This document shows positions 55,545 to 64,000 of a DNA stretch of 64,000 nucleotides, in pieces (the first letter of the stretch is position 1; each line of letters starts with the position of its first letter). The notes under the pieces are model-generated. The model was not told the DNA's origin and made no database searches. It worked only from the letters and a program-made list of their open reading frames with translations. A program made the translations under genes and the position numbers. Source of the DNA: Natronolimnobius baerhuensis (lineage in GTDB: Archaea > Halobacteriota > Halobacteria > Halobacteriales > Natrialbaceae). The stretch lies in assembly GCF_002177135.1 (NCBI RefSeq), contig NZ_MWPH01000001.1, positions 992,001 to 1,056,000 on the forward strand, given 5' to 3'.

Positions 55545-56440
55545 GGAAGGTCGACGTCGACGCCTTCCTGCAGGCTTGCAGCCTTGACGGTATTGTACAG
55601 CAAGAGCGCGCGCGTCATCGGGCCGACGCCGCCGGGGACGGGCGTGATCGCACTCGCTTGTTCTTTCGCGCTCTCGAATTCGACGTCACCGACAAGTTCG
55701 TAGCCCTTCTCGGTGTCCGCATCGACACGGTTGACGCCCACATCGATCACGACTGCGCCCTCGCCGATCATCGAGCCGTCGACGAGTTCCGGCGCGCCTG
55801 CGGCGGCGACGACGATATCCGCGCTGCGCGTCTTTTCGGCAAGATCATCGGTGCGGGAGTGACAGACCGTCACCGTCGCGTTGCCGTCGTCGGCCTTCTG
55901 GATCAGCAGGTTTGCAAGCGGCTTGCCAACGATATCCGAGCGGCCGACGATTGTCACGTCTTTGCCTTCAGTTTCGACGCCAGCCGACTCGAGCAGTTTC
56001 TGGACGCCGTGGGGCGTACAGGGACGGAAGCGGGCGTCGCCAGCGACGAGACGACCGACGTTTTCGGGGTGGAAGCCGTCGACGTCCTTCGCGGGGTCGA
56101 CGCGACGGATAACCTCGCGGTAGTCGACGTGGTCCGGCACTGGGGCCTGCACGATGTAGCCGTGGACGTCGTCGTTGTCGTTCAGCGCGGCGATTTCGTC
56201 GTACAGCGTCTCCGGTGAGGCGTCGCCGTCGACGTCGACGTGATAGCTCTCGATGCCGACCTCCTCGCAGTCGCGCTGTTTCATGTTGACGTACGTTTCG
56301 CTGGCGGGATCGTCGCCCATCAGCACCGTCGCCAAGCCCGGTCGTGCGCCCGCGTCGGCGAGCGTCTCGATGGCGTCGGTCAGATCGTCACGAATCTCGC
56401 TCGCGACAGCGTTACCGTCGATAATCTCGGTCTCACTCAT
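55541..56440 (-). CDS. folD: bifunctional methylene-tetrahydrofolate dehydrogenase/cyclohydrolase
   Basis: 299 residues from ATG 56440 (MSETEIIDGNAVASEIRDDL). The catalytic Tyr/Lys pair is in SETYVNMKQRDC, the dinucleotide-site motif in VGRSDIVGKPLANLL, and PVPGGVGPMTRALLLYN ends the fold. It interconverts methylene-, methenyl- and formyl-tetrahydrofolate. glyA, which supplies methylene units, is 3.1 kb away on the same strand. Confidence 0.95.
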   Translation of the reverse strand: MSETEIIDGNAVASEIRDDLTDAIETLADAGARPGLATVLMGDDPASETYVNMKQRDCEEVGIESYHVDVDGDASPETLYDEIAALNDNDDVHGYIVQAPVPDHVDYREVIRRVDPAKDVDGFHPENVGRLVAGDARFRPCTPHGVQKLLESAGVETEGKDVTIVGRSDIVGKPLANLLIQKADDGNATVTVCHSRTDDLAEKTRSADIVVAAAGAPELVDGSMIGEGAVVIDVGVNRVDADTEKGYELVGDVEFESAKEQASAITPVPGGVGPMTRALLLYNTVKAASLQEGVDVDLP

Positions 56441-56650
56441 ACTCGAGTGGGCAATCGCGAGGCTCATTAACCCTCGGATTCGTGCCCACATTGAGCCAGA
56501 TCAACGCACCCAATAATCACACTCGTGCATACTATCCATGAGGTTCGCGTTGCTCGTCACTCGCTCACGAACCCGTTTCGTACCCTCCCCAGACCTGCCG
56601 GCGGGGAAGCCGCGGGGTAGAATTATTGGTGATTAGACACGAGATCACAT

Positions 56651-58012
56651 ATGGGACAGTCAACGACGCCACCGAAACCAGACGGCGTACCGCTGTTCGG
56701 TCACGCCCTCGAGTTCTCGCGCGATCCGTTCGGTGCACTGGAGCAGTGGGCTGACCGCGGCGATCTCGTCCACCTCGAGTTTCCGGGTGAGACGTTCTAT
56801 CTCGTCTCTGACCCGGAAATCGTCGAGGAGGTTCTCCACGACGGCGACGGGCGGTTCACAATCGCCGCACAGCAGCAACGGGCGTTCGCGGGTATCGAGG
56901 ATCACGCCGTCACGACTACCGCCGGCAATCGATGGCAACAGCTTCGACGGGCGCTCCAGCCGGCGTTCACTCGAGACACCATCGATCGCTACGCGGACGC
57001 GATCGTTGAGCAGACGATTCGCCGAATCGAGATGTGGGACGACGGTGAGGAAATCGACCTCCATCGAGAGATGCGACTGCTCACACTCGATGTCCTCGCC
57101 GAGACGCTCCTGAGCGTGGATATCCGTGGCGACGAAGACGTCGTCCTGAACGCGACGGACGCCCTCATCGACCGAAGCGATCCGCGACGGCCTGGTCAAC
57201 TGGTCCCGGGCTGGGTGCCGACCCCGACCGAACGTCGGTTCCGACGGGCCGTAACCGAACTCGACGACTACATTGATCGGTGTCTCGAGGCGCGGCGAGA
57301 AGCGGACCGCGAGAAGCGCGCCAGGAACGGGAGCAAAAACACGAACAAGACCAGGACCGACGCCTGCTCGGTGTTGCTCGAGGCCCACGACCGCGGCGAA
57401 CTGACTCTCGAGGAGGTCCGTCACAATCTCGTCGCGCTCTTACTCGCCGGATCCGACACCTCGGCGCTGAGCCTTACCTACTGCTGGCATCTCCTGCATG
57501 AACACCCCGACGTTCGACGGTCGCTCGTCGCGGAGTGCGACGAGCACGTCGGTGACGGACGGCCAGATCTCGAGTCACTCGAGCACCTCGAGACCCACCG
57601 AAACGTCGTTGCTGAGACGCTGCGGCTGTATCCGCCGGCGTGGAACACGATGCGGAAAGCGACCGAGCCGGTGACTCTCGGCGGCTACCAGTTGCCGGCC
57701 GGCGCGGAACTCCTGCTCCCGCAGTGGGTGTTGCACCGGGATGAGCGGTTCTGGGACTCGCCGACGGCGTTTCGGCCGTCGCGATGGGAGGGCGACGACG
57801 CCGACCGGCCCCAGTACGCCTACTTCCCGTTCAGTGGAGGTCCACGCCACTGCATCGGCATGCACTTCGCCCGACTGGAACTGCACCTCGCGCTGGCAAC
57901 GATGGTCGACCGCGTCGCACTCGAGGTCGCACTCGAGGAGCCACTGACGTTCGCACCGACGATTGCGCTCCGGCCGGAGCCCGAGATCACGGCGACCGTA
58001 CGACGGCACTGA
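56651..58012 (+). CDS. cytochrome P450
   Basis: 453 residues, full length. The oxygen-activation helix has AGSDT (266-270), the ExxR pair is E322/R325 in ETLRLYPP, and the heme loop FSGGPRHCIGMHF has the thiolate C401. No membrane anchor, so a soluble class. It hydroxylates an unknown substrate using a ferredoxin partner that is not adjacent. The coding DNA has the local G/C-ending habit, so recent transfer is not evident. Confidence 0.93.
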   Translation: MGQSTTPPKPDGVPLFGHALEFSRDPFGALEQWADRGDLVHLEFPGETFYLVSDPEIVEEVLHDGDGRFTIAAQQQRAFAGIEDHAVTTTAGNRWQQLRRALQPAFTRDTIDRYADAIVEQTIRRIEMWDDGEEIDLHREMRLLTLDVLAETLLSVDIRGDEDVVLNATDALIDRSDPRRPGQLVPGWVPTPTERRFRRAVTELDDYIDRCLEARREADREKRARNGSKNTNKTRTDACSVLLEAHDRGELTLEEVRHNLVALLLAGSDTSALSLTYCWHLLHEHPDVRRSLVAECDEHVGDGRPDLESLEHLETHRNVVAETLRLYPPAWNTMRKATEPVTLGGYQLPAGAELLLPQWVLHRDERFWDSPTAFRPSRWEGDDADRPQYAYFPFSGGPRHCIGMHFARLELHLALATMVDRVALEVALEEPLTFAPTIALRPEPEITATVRRH

Positions 58013-58042
58013 GACAATTCAACGACACTGGAATGGAGATCG

Positions 58043-59347
58043 TTAGGAGAGTTCCGAGCGGACGGTCTCTGAAAGGATGGCCGAGCGCGCGTTGTGCTCG
58101 TAGCCGTCCCGGACCCCATTGACGACATAGGCGAACGCGAGGTCAGTCTCCGGTTCGGCCCACGTCATGCTACTGCCGAGGCCGCCGTGTCCGAACGTCC
58201 CTTCGGGTGAGGGAACCCCGCGGCGGTCCGGCAGCGCACCGCCGAACTGAAAGCCGAGTCCGTACCGATCCGCAGTTCCAAGATCCGCCTCGAGTGGTTC
58301 ATCGACGTGAACCTCGAGTACCTCCTCGACGGTGTCCTCGCTCAGAATGCGTGTGCCGTCGAATTCGCCGCCGTTCAGGTAGCAGGCGTAAAAGCGCGCG
58401 AGTTCCCGTGTCGGGCCGATACCAGTCCAGGCGGGGTTGAGTCCTTCCTGGACTGCCTCCTGATTGTACGTCTCCGCGGCCTCCGCGGTCGTGTAGCCGG
58501 CCATCAGTCCCGCTTCGCCGACCCGGTCGTAGGGTTCGAAGCCGGCGAGCGTCGCGACATCGACGTCCTCGTCCGCAGGGCGGCCGATGTGTGTGCGATC
58601 CATTCCCAGCGGCTCGAAGACGTGCTCGCGCGCGAAATCGTCGATTCGCTCGCCCGTCACCTGTCGCACTAACTCGCCGACAATCCAGCCGAAACTGTAG
58701 AACTGGTAGGAAGTCTCCTCGCCCGGCGAGAACTCGAGGTCGGCCTCTTCGACGCCCGCCCCCAGCGCGTCGGGGTCCGTCCAATCTTCGTAGGCCTGAT
58801 CGACCGGTGTCTCGGGAATGCCGGACTGGTGGGTGAGCACGTGGCGAACCGTCACCTCAGCCTTTTCTGAATCCTCATCGGCAAAGTCGGGCCAGTGTTC
58901 GACAATCGGGTCGTCGAACTCGAGTGCGCCCTCGTCCGCCAAGACGTGCACGCAGGCCGCCGCGAGCGGTTTGGTGTTCGAAAAGAGGACGAATCTCGAG
59001 TCGGACTCTGTGTCAACCCCATCGGGCTCGCTCTCGTCCATCGGCATGTCGTCGCCGTCCTCCGTACCCGTGATTCCGCCCGCGAGGTCGACGACGAGGT
59101 CCTCACCCTGATACACCGCGAGTTGGGCCCCGTGGTGGAGGCCATCCTCGAGTTGGGACTGAAACTGGCCTTCGATGCGCTCGAGTCCTCGAAGGATCGT
59201 CTCGGGGTCGTCTTCGTCCTCAACCGAGTTCGTCAGGCTTGCTCGAGATGTGCTGGCCGATCCTGTCGCCCCGACGAGTACGGCCACTCCGGCGGTGCCC
59301 ACCGACGAAAGCACCGCCCGTCGACTGGTCGTGTGATCGTTCGACAT
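58043..59347 (-). CDS. Tat-exported class C beta-lactamase-like serine hydrolase
   Basis: 434 residues from ATG 59347 (MSNDHTTSRRAVLSSVG). A Tat signal (SRRAVLSSVGTAGVAVLVG) precedes the hydrolase. The nucleophile motif S-x-x-K is SNTK in RFVLFSNTKPLAA, a Tyr motif YSFGW and the late HGGLG complete the active site. These proteins are usually esterases or peptidases rather than beta-lactamases. Exported to the cell surface. Convergent with P450. Confidence 0.85.
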   Translation of the reverse strand: MSNDHTTSRRAVLSSVGTAGVAVLVGATGSASTSRASLTNSVEDEDDPETILRGLERIEGQFQSQLEDGLHHGAQLAVYQGEDLVVDLAGGITGTEDGDDMPMDESEPDGVDTESDSRFVLFSNTKPLAAACVHVLADEGALEFDDPIVEHWPDFADEDSEKAEVTVRHVLTHQSGIPETPVDQAYEDWTDPDALGAGVEEADLEFSPGEETSYQFYSFGWIVGELVRQVTGERIDDFAREHVFEPLGMDRTHIGRPADEDVDVATLAGFEPYDRVGEAGLMAGYTTAEAAETYNQEAVQEGLNPAWTGIGPTRELARFYACYLNGGEFDGTRILSEDTVEEVLEVHVDEPLEADLGTADRYGLGFQFGGALPDRRGVPSPEGTFGHGGLGSSMTWAEPETDLAFAYVVNGVRDGYEHNARSAILSETVRSELS

Positions 59348-59525
59348 GGGGAACGAACATGACGGAGCAGGGCAAAGCTGGTGCGCGCGTATTCTGGTCT
59401 TTTGCGTCGCGTTCGCTGCCGCTCTCGAGCGGGCATGAATTTGTACCGAGCACAGGCGGAGGTCCGCGAGCATCGCTACAGCGACGTGCAGTGGCGCGCA
59501 GTCCTCGAGAAAGATTAAAAACGCG

Positions 59526-60773
59526 TTATTCGTAGAGCGGGTTCTCGTCGCAGAGTTGGTCGACTTCCTCGAGGACTTCCTCGCGAACGTCTTCGTCCGT
59601 CGGGTTGTCGATGACACGGGTAATGAGATCGGCGACCGTGCGGCAGTCGTCTTCGTCGAAGCCGCGGGTGGTCAGGCCGGGCGTGCCCGCGCGGATACCC
59701 GAGGGGTTAAACGCCGAGCGCGTCTCGCCGGGCACCGTGTTGCCGTTGAGGACGATGCCCGCGGCCTCGAGGGCGTCTTCGGCGTCGCCGCCGGAGGTGT
59801 CGGGGTGGCTCTCGCGCAGGTCGACGAGGACGAGGTGGTTGTCGGTGCCTTCCGAGACGAGCGAGAAGCCGTTCTCGGCGAGTTGCTCGCCGAGCGCTTT
59901 CGCGTTGGCGACGGTCTGTTCGGCGTAGTCTTCGAATTCGGGCTCGAGGGCTTCCTTGAAGCCGACGGCCTTGCCGGCGATGTTGTGCATGAGTGGGCCG
60001 CCCTGGCCGCCGGGGAAGACAGCCGAGTCAATGCCGTCTGCGTACTCTTCGTCGCACATGACGATGCCGCCGCGGCCGGCGCGGATGGTCTTGTGCGTGC
60101 TGCCGGTAACGAAGTCGGCGATGCCGACGGGCGAGTCGTGGACGCCCGCGGCGACGAGACCGGTGATGTGGGCGATGTCCGCCAGATGGAGCGCGTCAAC
60201 GCTGTCGGCGGCTTCTTGGATGCGTTCCCACTCAATCTCGCGTGGGTACGCGGAGTACCCCGAAACGATGATATCGGGTTCGAACTCCTCAGCGTGTTCG
60301 GCAAGCCCCTCGTAGTCGAGATAACCCGTCTCGGCGTCGACCTCGTACTGCTCGACATCGTACAGCTGGCCAACGAAGTTCGCCGGGTGACCGTGGCTCA
60401 GGTGGCCGCCGTGGGTCAGATCCAGCGAGAGGATCTTGTCGCCCGGCTCGAGCATGGCGAAGTAGACGGCCTGATTGGCTTGCGTGCCCGAGTGGGGCTG
60501 GACGTTGACGTGTTCCGGACCGAACAGTTCCGTTGCTCGGTCGATTGCGAGTTGTTCGATTTCGTCGGCGTACTCACAGCCGCCGTAGTATCGTTCGCCG
60601 GGGTAGCCCTCGGCGTACTTGTTCGTCAGCGCGCTGCCCTGGGCATCGAGGACGGCCTCGCTCACGTGATTCTCGCTGGCGATCATCTGCAGCGACGACC
60701 GCTGACGGTCAACCTCGTTCTCGAGTGCGTCGGCGACGTCGGGATCGACCTCCCGAACCTGATCGTGTTCCAT
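59526..60773 (-). CDS. glyA: serine hydroxymethyltransferase
   Basis: 415 residues. The PLP lysine is K228 in TGSTHKTIRAGRGG; SENHVSEAVLDAQGS, YYGGCEYAD and HGGHLSHGHP are family-typical. It converts serine and tetrahydrofolate to glycine and methylene-tetrahydrofolate. Together with folD this gives two one-carbon enzymes in 5 kb. Divergent from the CHAT gene with 248 bp between. Confidence 0.96.
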   Translation of the reverse strand: MEHDQVREVDPDVADALENEVDRQRSSLQMIASENHVSEAVLDAQGSALTNKYAEGYPGERYYGGCEYADEIEQLAIDRATELFGPEHVNVQPHSGTQANQAVYFAMLEPGDKILSLDLTHGGHLSHGHPANFVGQLYDVEQYEVDAETGYLDYEGLAEHAEEFEPDIIVSGYSAYPREIEWERIQEAADSVDALHLADIAHITGLVAAGVHDSPVGIADFVTGSTHKTIRAGRGGIVMCDEEYADGIDSAVFPGGQGGPLMHNIAGKAVGFKEALEPEFEDYAEQTVANAKALGEQLAENGFSLVSEGTDNHLVLVDLRESHPDTSGGDAEDALEAAGIVLNGNTVPGETRSAFNPSGIRAGTPGLTTRGFDEDDCRTVADLITRVIDNPTDEDVREEVLEEVDQLCDENPLYE

Positions 60774-61021
60774 ATCCGATGTGCGGACTGGTGGCTGTAT
60801 AAGTGTACCTTTCCGCCGCCAGCGCTGGACACGCTGTCGTGACCGCCCGGGTACCGAGACGCCTCGAGAACACCAGACTGATTACAGCGCAGTTAGCCAG
60901 TCAGAGGTATCAACGTGACGTCCTGGAAACACCTCGTGTCTGTTGTCGGCCCGACCGGCAGCCATAAGTGATGGTAACGTTCAAAACAATTAACTAAACA
61001 GAGACCAATTCAGGAGAGCCA

Positions 61022-63238
61022 ATGATCGAGTGGGAACGGACTGGGTCGACACTTCGTGTGACAGACAGCGCGAGCGCAGAGCTTGCTGTCCGCGGCGTCG
61101 ATCAGGTCTCGGCGTGTTCCACGTCGTTCCCGCGCCCAATCGACGACACGCTCGCCGTCTCGACGAGCGAACTCAGCCTGCCACACGCGGTCGTCTACGC
61201 GTTCTCACTCACATCCGACACGCGATATGAACTCGACCCCAACGGCGGCACACTGACGCTGCCACCGGATGAGTACGTCATCGATATCGATGCGGAGATC
61301 AAGACCTACGTCCGCCTCAACGGTCGTGCGACACTGACACAGACCGACGGGTTCGAATCAATCACCCTGTCTCTCCCCGAGCAAACCCGTGTTATCCTTG
61401 GCTTCCGCAGCCGCAACGAACTGCCAGTCGGGACAATCACCGTCCCCGACCATCCCGACGCCATCGCCGAGGCGATCACCCATCTCGGCACGGCCCACAG
61501 AACGGATACCCCGGATCGAACCTATCCAACACTTCGGGGCCATCCCCCACTGCTCGAGGCCGGCGATACGCTCGAGATTCCAGCTCACCTCCAAACCGAG
61601 TGTCCAGATACTGGCATCGAACTCGTCGTTCCACCGGCATACGAGGCGCTGTACAGCACTGCACCGCTTGCGTACTACCTGCAGGCAAGCGTCCAGACTG
61701 ATAGCCGACTCGAGCACGCACGCCTTCGGCTGGCCGATTTCGACACCGAAACACGTCTCGCACCGCTGCCAACGCTCGAGGACGACGTTGCCCAGTTGCT
61801 CCGGAAAACGTTCTTCCTGGACTGTCTGGTCAGAAACGTTGGCCCCTACGGGACGACGCTCTCGGAACTCAAACTCGTCGACGCCCTCGGACTCGAGAGC
61901 GAGCAACTCTACGAGGCGACCCCACAGGAACGACTGGCGGCCTACCTCGAGATCCCCCACGAGGCGATTGAACACCGGCTTCCAGAGTGGCACCTCGCGA
62001 CGTACGTTACGCCCGCCTACGACCGCCTCGAGACGCTCCCGTTCTTACTCGACCGGATGAGCCTCATTTACCAGCCCCGGACGACCGAACTCGAGGGGCA
62101 GGAACTCGTCGAACGGTCACTCGATGATTTCTATCGCGGGGTCGTGCCACCGACCGACCGCGACCACAATAACGAGGTTCCGAGTCGACGCCAGCCCTCG
62201 AGTGACTCGAACGAGCAGTCGTCGAGGACAGGACCCACACGGAACCAGCGGTCACAGACCGAATCAGCCACGCGGGCAAGCGCCGGAGACGTCGCCTCAG
62301 TCGAGGTCGTCAAACCAGAACTTCACCACGGCCGCACGCATGGCTGGCTCGCCGATGGCGTCCCCATTGACGTCTTCAAATCCGACCCAGTCGCTTACCG
62401 CAATCGACTCGCCGCTCTCGCAGACGACAGCAACTCGAGTGCGCCCATGTCGATCCACGTTGTTCTCAACGACCCCGAAATGGCGGGCGAACACGAAGCC
62501 GTCGCCGAGATCTATCGTCGCCGCGCCGAGGATCGCTCAATCGACGTCACAGTCGATGAATCACTCCGCACAGCCGATCTCGCACGCGTCTTTGAACGCA
62601 ACCACGATTTCGTCCACTACATCGGCCACTGCGAAACTGACGGCCTGCGCTGTCCCGACGGCAACCTCGCCGTCTCGAGTCTCGAGCGCTGTCGGGCCCA
62701 GACGTTCTTTCTCAACGCCTGTGGCTCCTTCTATGAGGGCCAGACGCTCATCGAGAAAGGCAGCGTCGCGGGAGCAGTCACGTTCACAAAAGTCCTCAAC
62801 GACCACGCACTCAAAGTCGGCTCGTCGTTCGCCACGTTTCTCGCACACGGCTTTAGCATCGAGCGGGCGATGAGCCTTGCGCGCAGTCGGATTATGATGG
62901 GCAAAGACTACGCCGTCGTCGGCGACGGAACTCACTCACTCACTGACGGCGAGCATCAACAACCCACGACCCTTACACTCGAGCCAGTGCCTGACGACGA
63001 CAGCGACACGGCCGTTCCCAACCAGTTTCTCGTAACCTTCGACTGCTACTCGACCCAGACCACCGGCACGTACTACGTGCCCCACACCGATGAAAACGAA
63101 CTCGCAACGCTGTGTGGCAACGAATCCAACTTCCTCCTCGAGCGCGACGAGGTTGCAACGCTGCTCGAGGAGTGTGATGCAGCAGTGATCTACAACGGCG
63201 ATGTGTACTGGTCTCGAGAACTCTCGACGCAGTTTTAG
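61022..63238 (+). CDS. CHAT-domain (caspase-like) protein, orphan
   Basis: 738 residues. The last third (~480-640) is a CHAT-type caspase-like protease: catalytic H536 in VHYIGHCETDG, nucleophile C567 in FFLNACGSFYEG, then AVTFTKVLNDH, LAHGFSIERAMSLAR and the closing YAVVGDGTH. The N-terminal ~370 residues are beta-rich and Thr/Asp-rich and of unknown fold; ~378-425 is a disordered linker. No partner gene (gasdermin, TPR-CHAT substrate or Cas) is next to it. An AGGAGA ribosome-binding-like sequence before the ATG is unusual in this mostly leaderless genome. Intracellular by lack of signal. Confidence 0.8.
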   Translation: MIEWERTGSTLRVTDSASAELAVRGVDQVSACSTSFPRPIDDTLAVSTSELSLPHAVVYAFSLTSDTRYELDPNGGTLTLPPDEYVIDIDAEIKTYVRLNGRATLTQTDGFESITLSLPEQTRVILGFRSRNELPVGTITVPDHPDAIAEAITHLGTAHRTDTPDRTYPTLRGHPPLLEAGDTLEIPAHLQTECPDTGIELVVPPAYEALYSTAPLAYYLQASVQTDSRLEHARLRLADFDTETRLAPLPTLEDDVAQLLRKTFFLDCLVRNVGPYGTTLSELKLVDALGLESEQLYEATPQERLAAYLEIPHEAIEHRLPEWHLATYVTPAYDRLETLPFLLDRMSLIYQPRTTELEGQELVERSLDDFYRGVVPPTDRDHNNEVPSRRQPSSDSNEQSSRTGPTRNQRSQTESATRASAGDVASVEVVKPELHHGRTHGWLADGVPIDVFKSDPVAYRNRLAALADDSNSSAPMSIHVVLNDPEMAGEHEAVAEIYRRRAEDRSIDVTVDESLRTADLARVFERNHDFVHYIGHCETDGLRCPDGNLAVSSLERCRAQTFFLNACGSFYEGQTLIEKGSVAGAVTFTKVLNDHALKVGSSFATFLAHGFSIERAMSLARSRIMMGKDYAVVGDGTHSLTDGEHQQPTTLTLEPVPDDDSDTAVPNQFLVTFDCYSTQTTGTYYVPHTDENELATLCGNESNFLLERDEVATLLEECDAAVIYNGDVYWSRELSTQF

Positions 63239-63285
63239 ACGCCTGCGTCAGGCTGATTTGGTGCTCTGGGACGGGGAAAGCAGGG

Positions 63286-63417
63286 CTACGGTCCGCTGTA
63301 CGTACTAATCCGCTTTGTCCGGCAGGCCAACACGCGCTCGAGACGCGTTCGAATCGCTGTGACGTGGTAGGCAATCGACCGACCGGACTGTCGACGCTGT
63401 GTGTGGCTCCCAGCCAT
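63286..63417 (-). CDS. candidate 43-residue basic protein
   Basis: MAGSHTQRRQSGRSIAYHV, then TAIRTRLERVLACRTKRISTYSGP. Basic and helix-prone in the middle, with ARG/LYS spacing like a nucleic-acid contact; unusual in an otherwise acidic proteome. A TATA-like ACTATTATG (63443-63451, minus strand) lies about 30 nt before the ATG, and a palindrome sits between them. I recognise no family. Confidence 0.35.
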   Translation of the reverse strand: MAGSHTQRRQSGRSIAYHVTAIRTRLERVLACRTKRISTYSGP

Positions 63418-63426
63418 ATGTGCTAT

Positions 63427-63451
63427 TGTGAACCACGGGTCACATAATAGT
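63427..63451 (-). promoter_or_regulatory. palindromic operator overlapping a TATA-like box
   Basis: TGTGAACC-AC-GGGTCACA (63427-63444), eight bases per arm with one mismatch, overlaps ACTATTATG (63443-63451 on the minus strand). A dimeric regulator could block the promoter of the small gene. Confidence 0.4.
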
Positions 63452-63671
63452 TCCTATCGTTCCAGTCGGGCAACGAATTTTTGTGTTCTGCGTGTGAAAC
63501 GGTGACAGAGCGCTTACTTCACAGTCTTCAAATATTAATTAGACAACAACACTGTCATCTGGTAGAGAGATTAGGATCAAAAATTACCAATTCATCCGTG
63601 AGACGAGAACTTATGGCGTGCAACTGGCCGCCAAAATTAAGTAGCTGGTGTTCGTTTACTTCTGTATAGCA

Positions 63672-64000
63672 ATGACTTCGAATTTACTCAACCATCAGAT
63701 TGATGATATCCTTGGGTCCGTCCTCGAGGACACAACCGGAGACGTGTACATGGTCAACCCGTCCTGGGACGCCATCGAGGAGTTCATTAGCGTCGCAAGC
63801 GACCTCGAGGGCGAACTGCCAACAGTCCACATGCTCGCCGACGAGCGAACGCTCAAAGAGGTCATGGACGACTTCATCGTCGCCTCGAACGCGGCCGACC
63901 TGATCAGCGAGGATGCCCTCGCACTGCGAACGCTCGCAGAGGCCCCAGAGAATTCGCTGCTCATCACCGAGGACGAGGTTATCGCCATCGTCCACGCCGG
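63672..64000 (+). CDS. tbsP: TbsP-like transcriptional regulator (3' end beyond window)
   Basis: First 109 residues of a longer gene: MTSNLLNHQIDDILGSVLED, then YMVNPSWDAIEEFISVASD, LPTVHMLADERTLKEVMDD and ADLISEDALALRTL. This matches the start of haloarchaeal TbsP (DUF5821), a regulator known to act with TrmB in control of sugar metabolism and gluconeogenesis. Recognition is from memory of the family N-terminus. The gene runs off the right edge. Confidence 0.75.
   Translation, partial: MTSNLLNHQIDDILGSVLEDTTGDVYMVNPSWDAIEEFISVASDLEGELPTVHMLADERTLKEVMDDFIVASNAADLISEDALALRTLAEAPENSLLITEDEVIAIVHA

Larger units (their letters stand above)
63239..63671. other. 433-bp intergenic region with a candidate small gene and operator
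   Basis: Holds the small minus-strand gene at 63286-63417, its palindromic promoter at 63427-63451, and toward 63480-63671 an AT-rich promoter region for tbsP. Nothing else is supported. Confidence 0.5.

Noticed and set aside
59556-60842. Long plus-strand frame of 428 codons
   Set aside because: Exact antisense of glyA; open only because GC-rich third positions remove stops.

Overview
The window is a piece of a haloarchaeal (class Halobacteria) chromosome. The proteins are rich in Asp/Glu, the DNA is GC-rich with very frequent CTCGAG (Leu-Glu codon pairs), and promoters are archaeal TATA boxes about 25-30 nt before leaderless ATG/GTG starts. Several products are archaeal types (Pth2, TruD, Thi4, S15 and S3Ae, KEOPS Pcc1, TbsP). 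The codon habit suits the Natrialbales, but that is inference.

Region by region. 1-4.4 kb: 3' part of an OsmC gene, a PHP phosphoesterase, aroC, a HIT protein and aroA. 4.8-14.9 kb: a sugar-catabolism cluster with an orphan enolase-superfamily enzyme, a large GH2 beta-galactosidase, a 2-keto-3-deoxy-6-phospho-sugar-acid aldolase, a PfkB 2-keto-3-deoxy-sugar-acid kinase, a D-galactonate dehydratase and an IclR regulator. These fit a DeLey-Doudoroff route from a beta-galactoside to pyruvate and glyceraldehyde 3-phosphate. The cluster also holds two gene relics (a short-chain dehydrogenase and the TOBE end of a sugar ABC ATPase) and three copies of one palindrome, TTTCC-N5-GGAAA, which I propose as the IclR operator. 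No intact galactose dehydrogenase or transporter is present.

15-26.6 kb: mostly housekeeping genes (lipoprotein, Xaa-Pro peptidase, MEDS-GAF histidine kinase, FAD oxidoreductase, acetyltransferase, tyrA, Rsm22-like methyltransferase, surE, Rdx protein, small membrane proteins). 26.7-34.6 kb: an accessory island next to a tRNA-Ala(GGC) gene. It carries an alpha/beta esterase, an Mrr-type nuclease, an HNH nuclease, an AT-rich membrane protein, a phiH1-repressor-like regulator, a folded leader, a zinc-finger/coiled-coil gene pair, and an 18-bp copy of the tRNA 3' end 87 bp away (attachment-site-like).

34.9-45.9 kb: core genes: rps15-recJ-like-pcc1-rps3ae operon, a PAS kinase, truD, pth2, dcd, a ThiN-type regulator, a thioesterase and an archaemetzincin-like protein without the catalytic Glu. 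46-56.5 kb: a 7TM histidine kinase with a dead kinase fragment antisense upstream, thi4, a class III aminotransferase, an MgtC/DUF4010 membrane protein, hairpin-forming repeats, a very acidic Tat lipoprotein, a UPF0104 membrane protein, a zinc-ribbon protein and folD. 56.6-64 kb: a cytochrome P450, a Tat-exported beta-lactamase-like hydrolase, glyA, a 738-residue CHAT (caspase-like) protein, a possible small gene with a palindromic operator, and the 5' part of tbsP.

The most promising leads are the IclR-palindrome regulon with its decayed neighbours, the orphan CHAT protease, the tRNA-linked island with its cloverleaf-like leader, and the relic and hairpin elements at 46.0, 49.3 and 52.4 kb.
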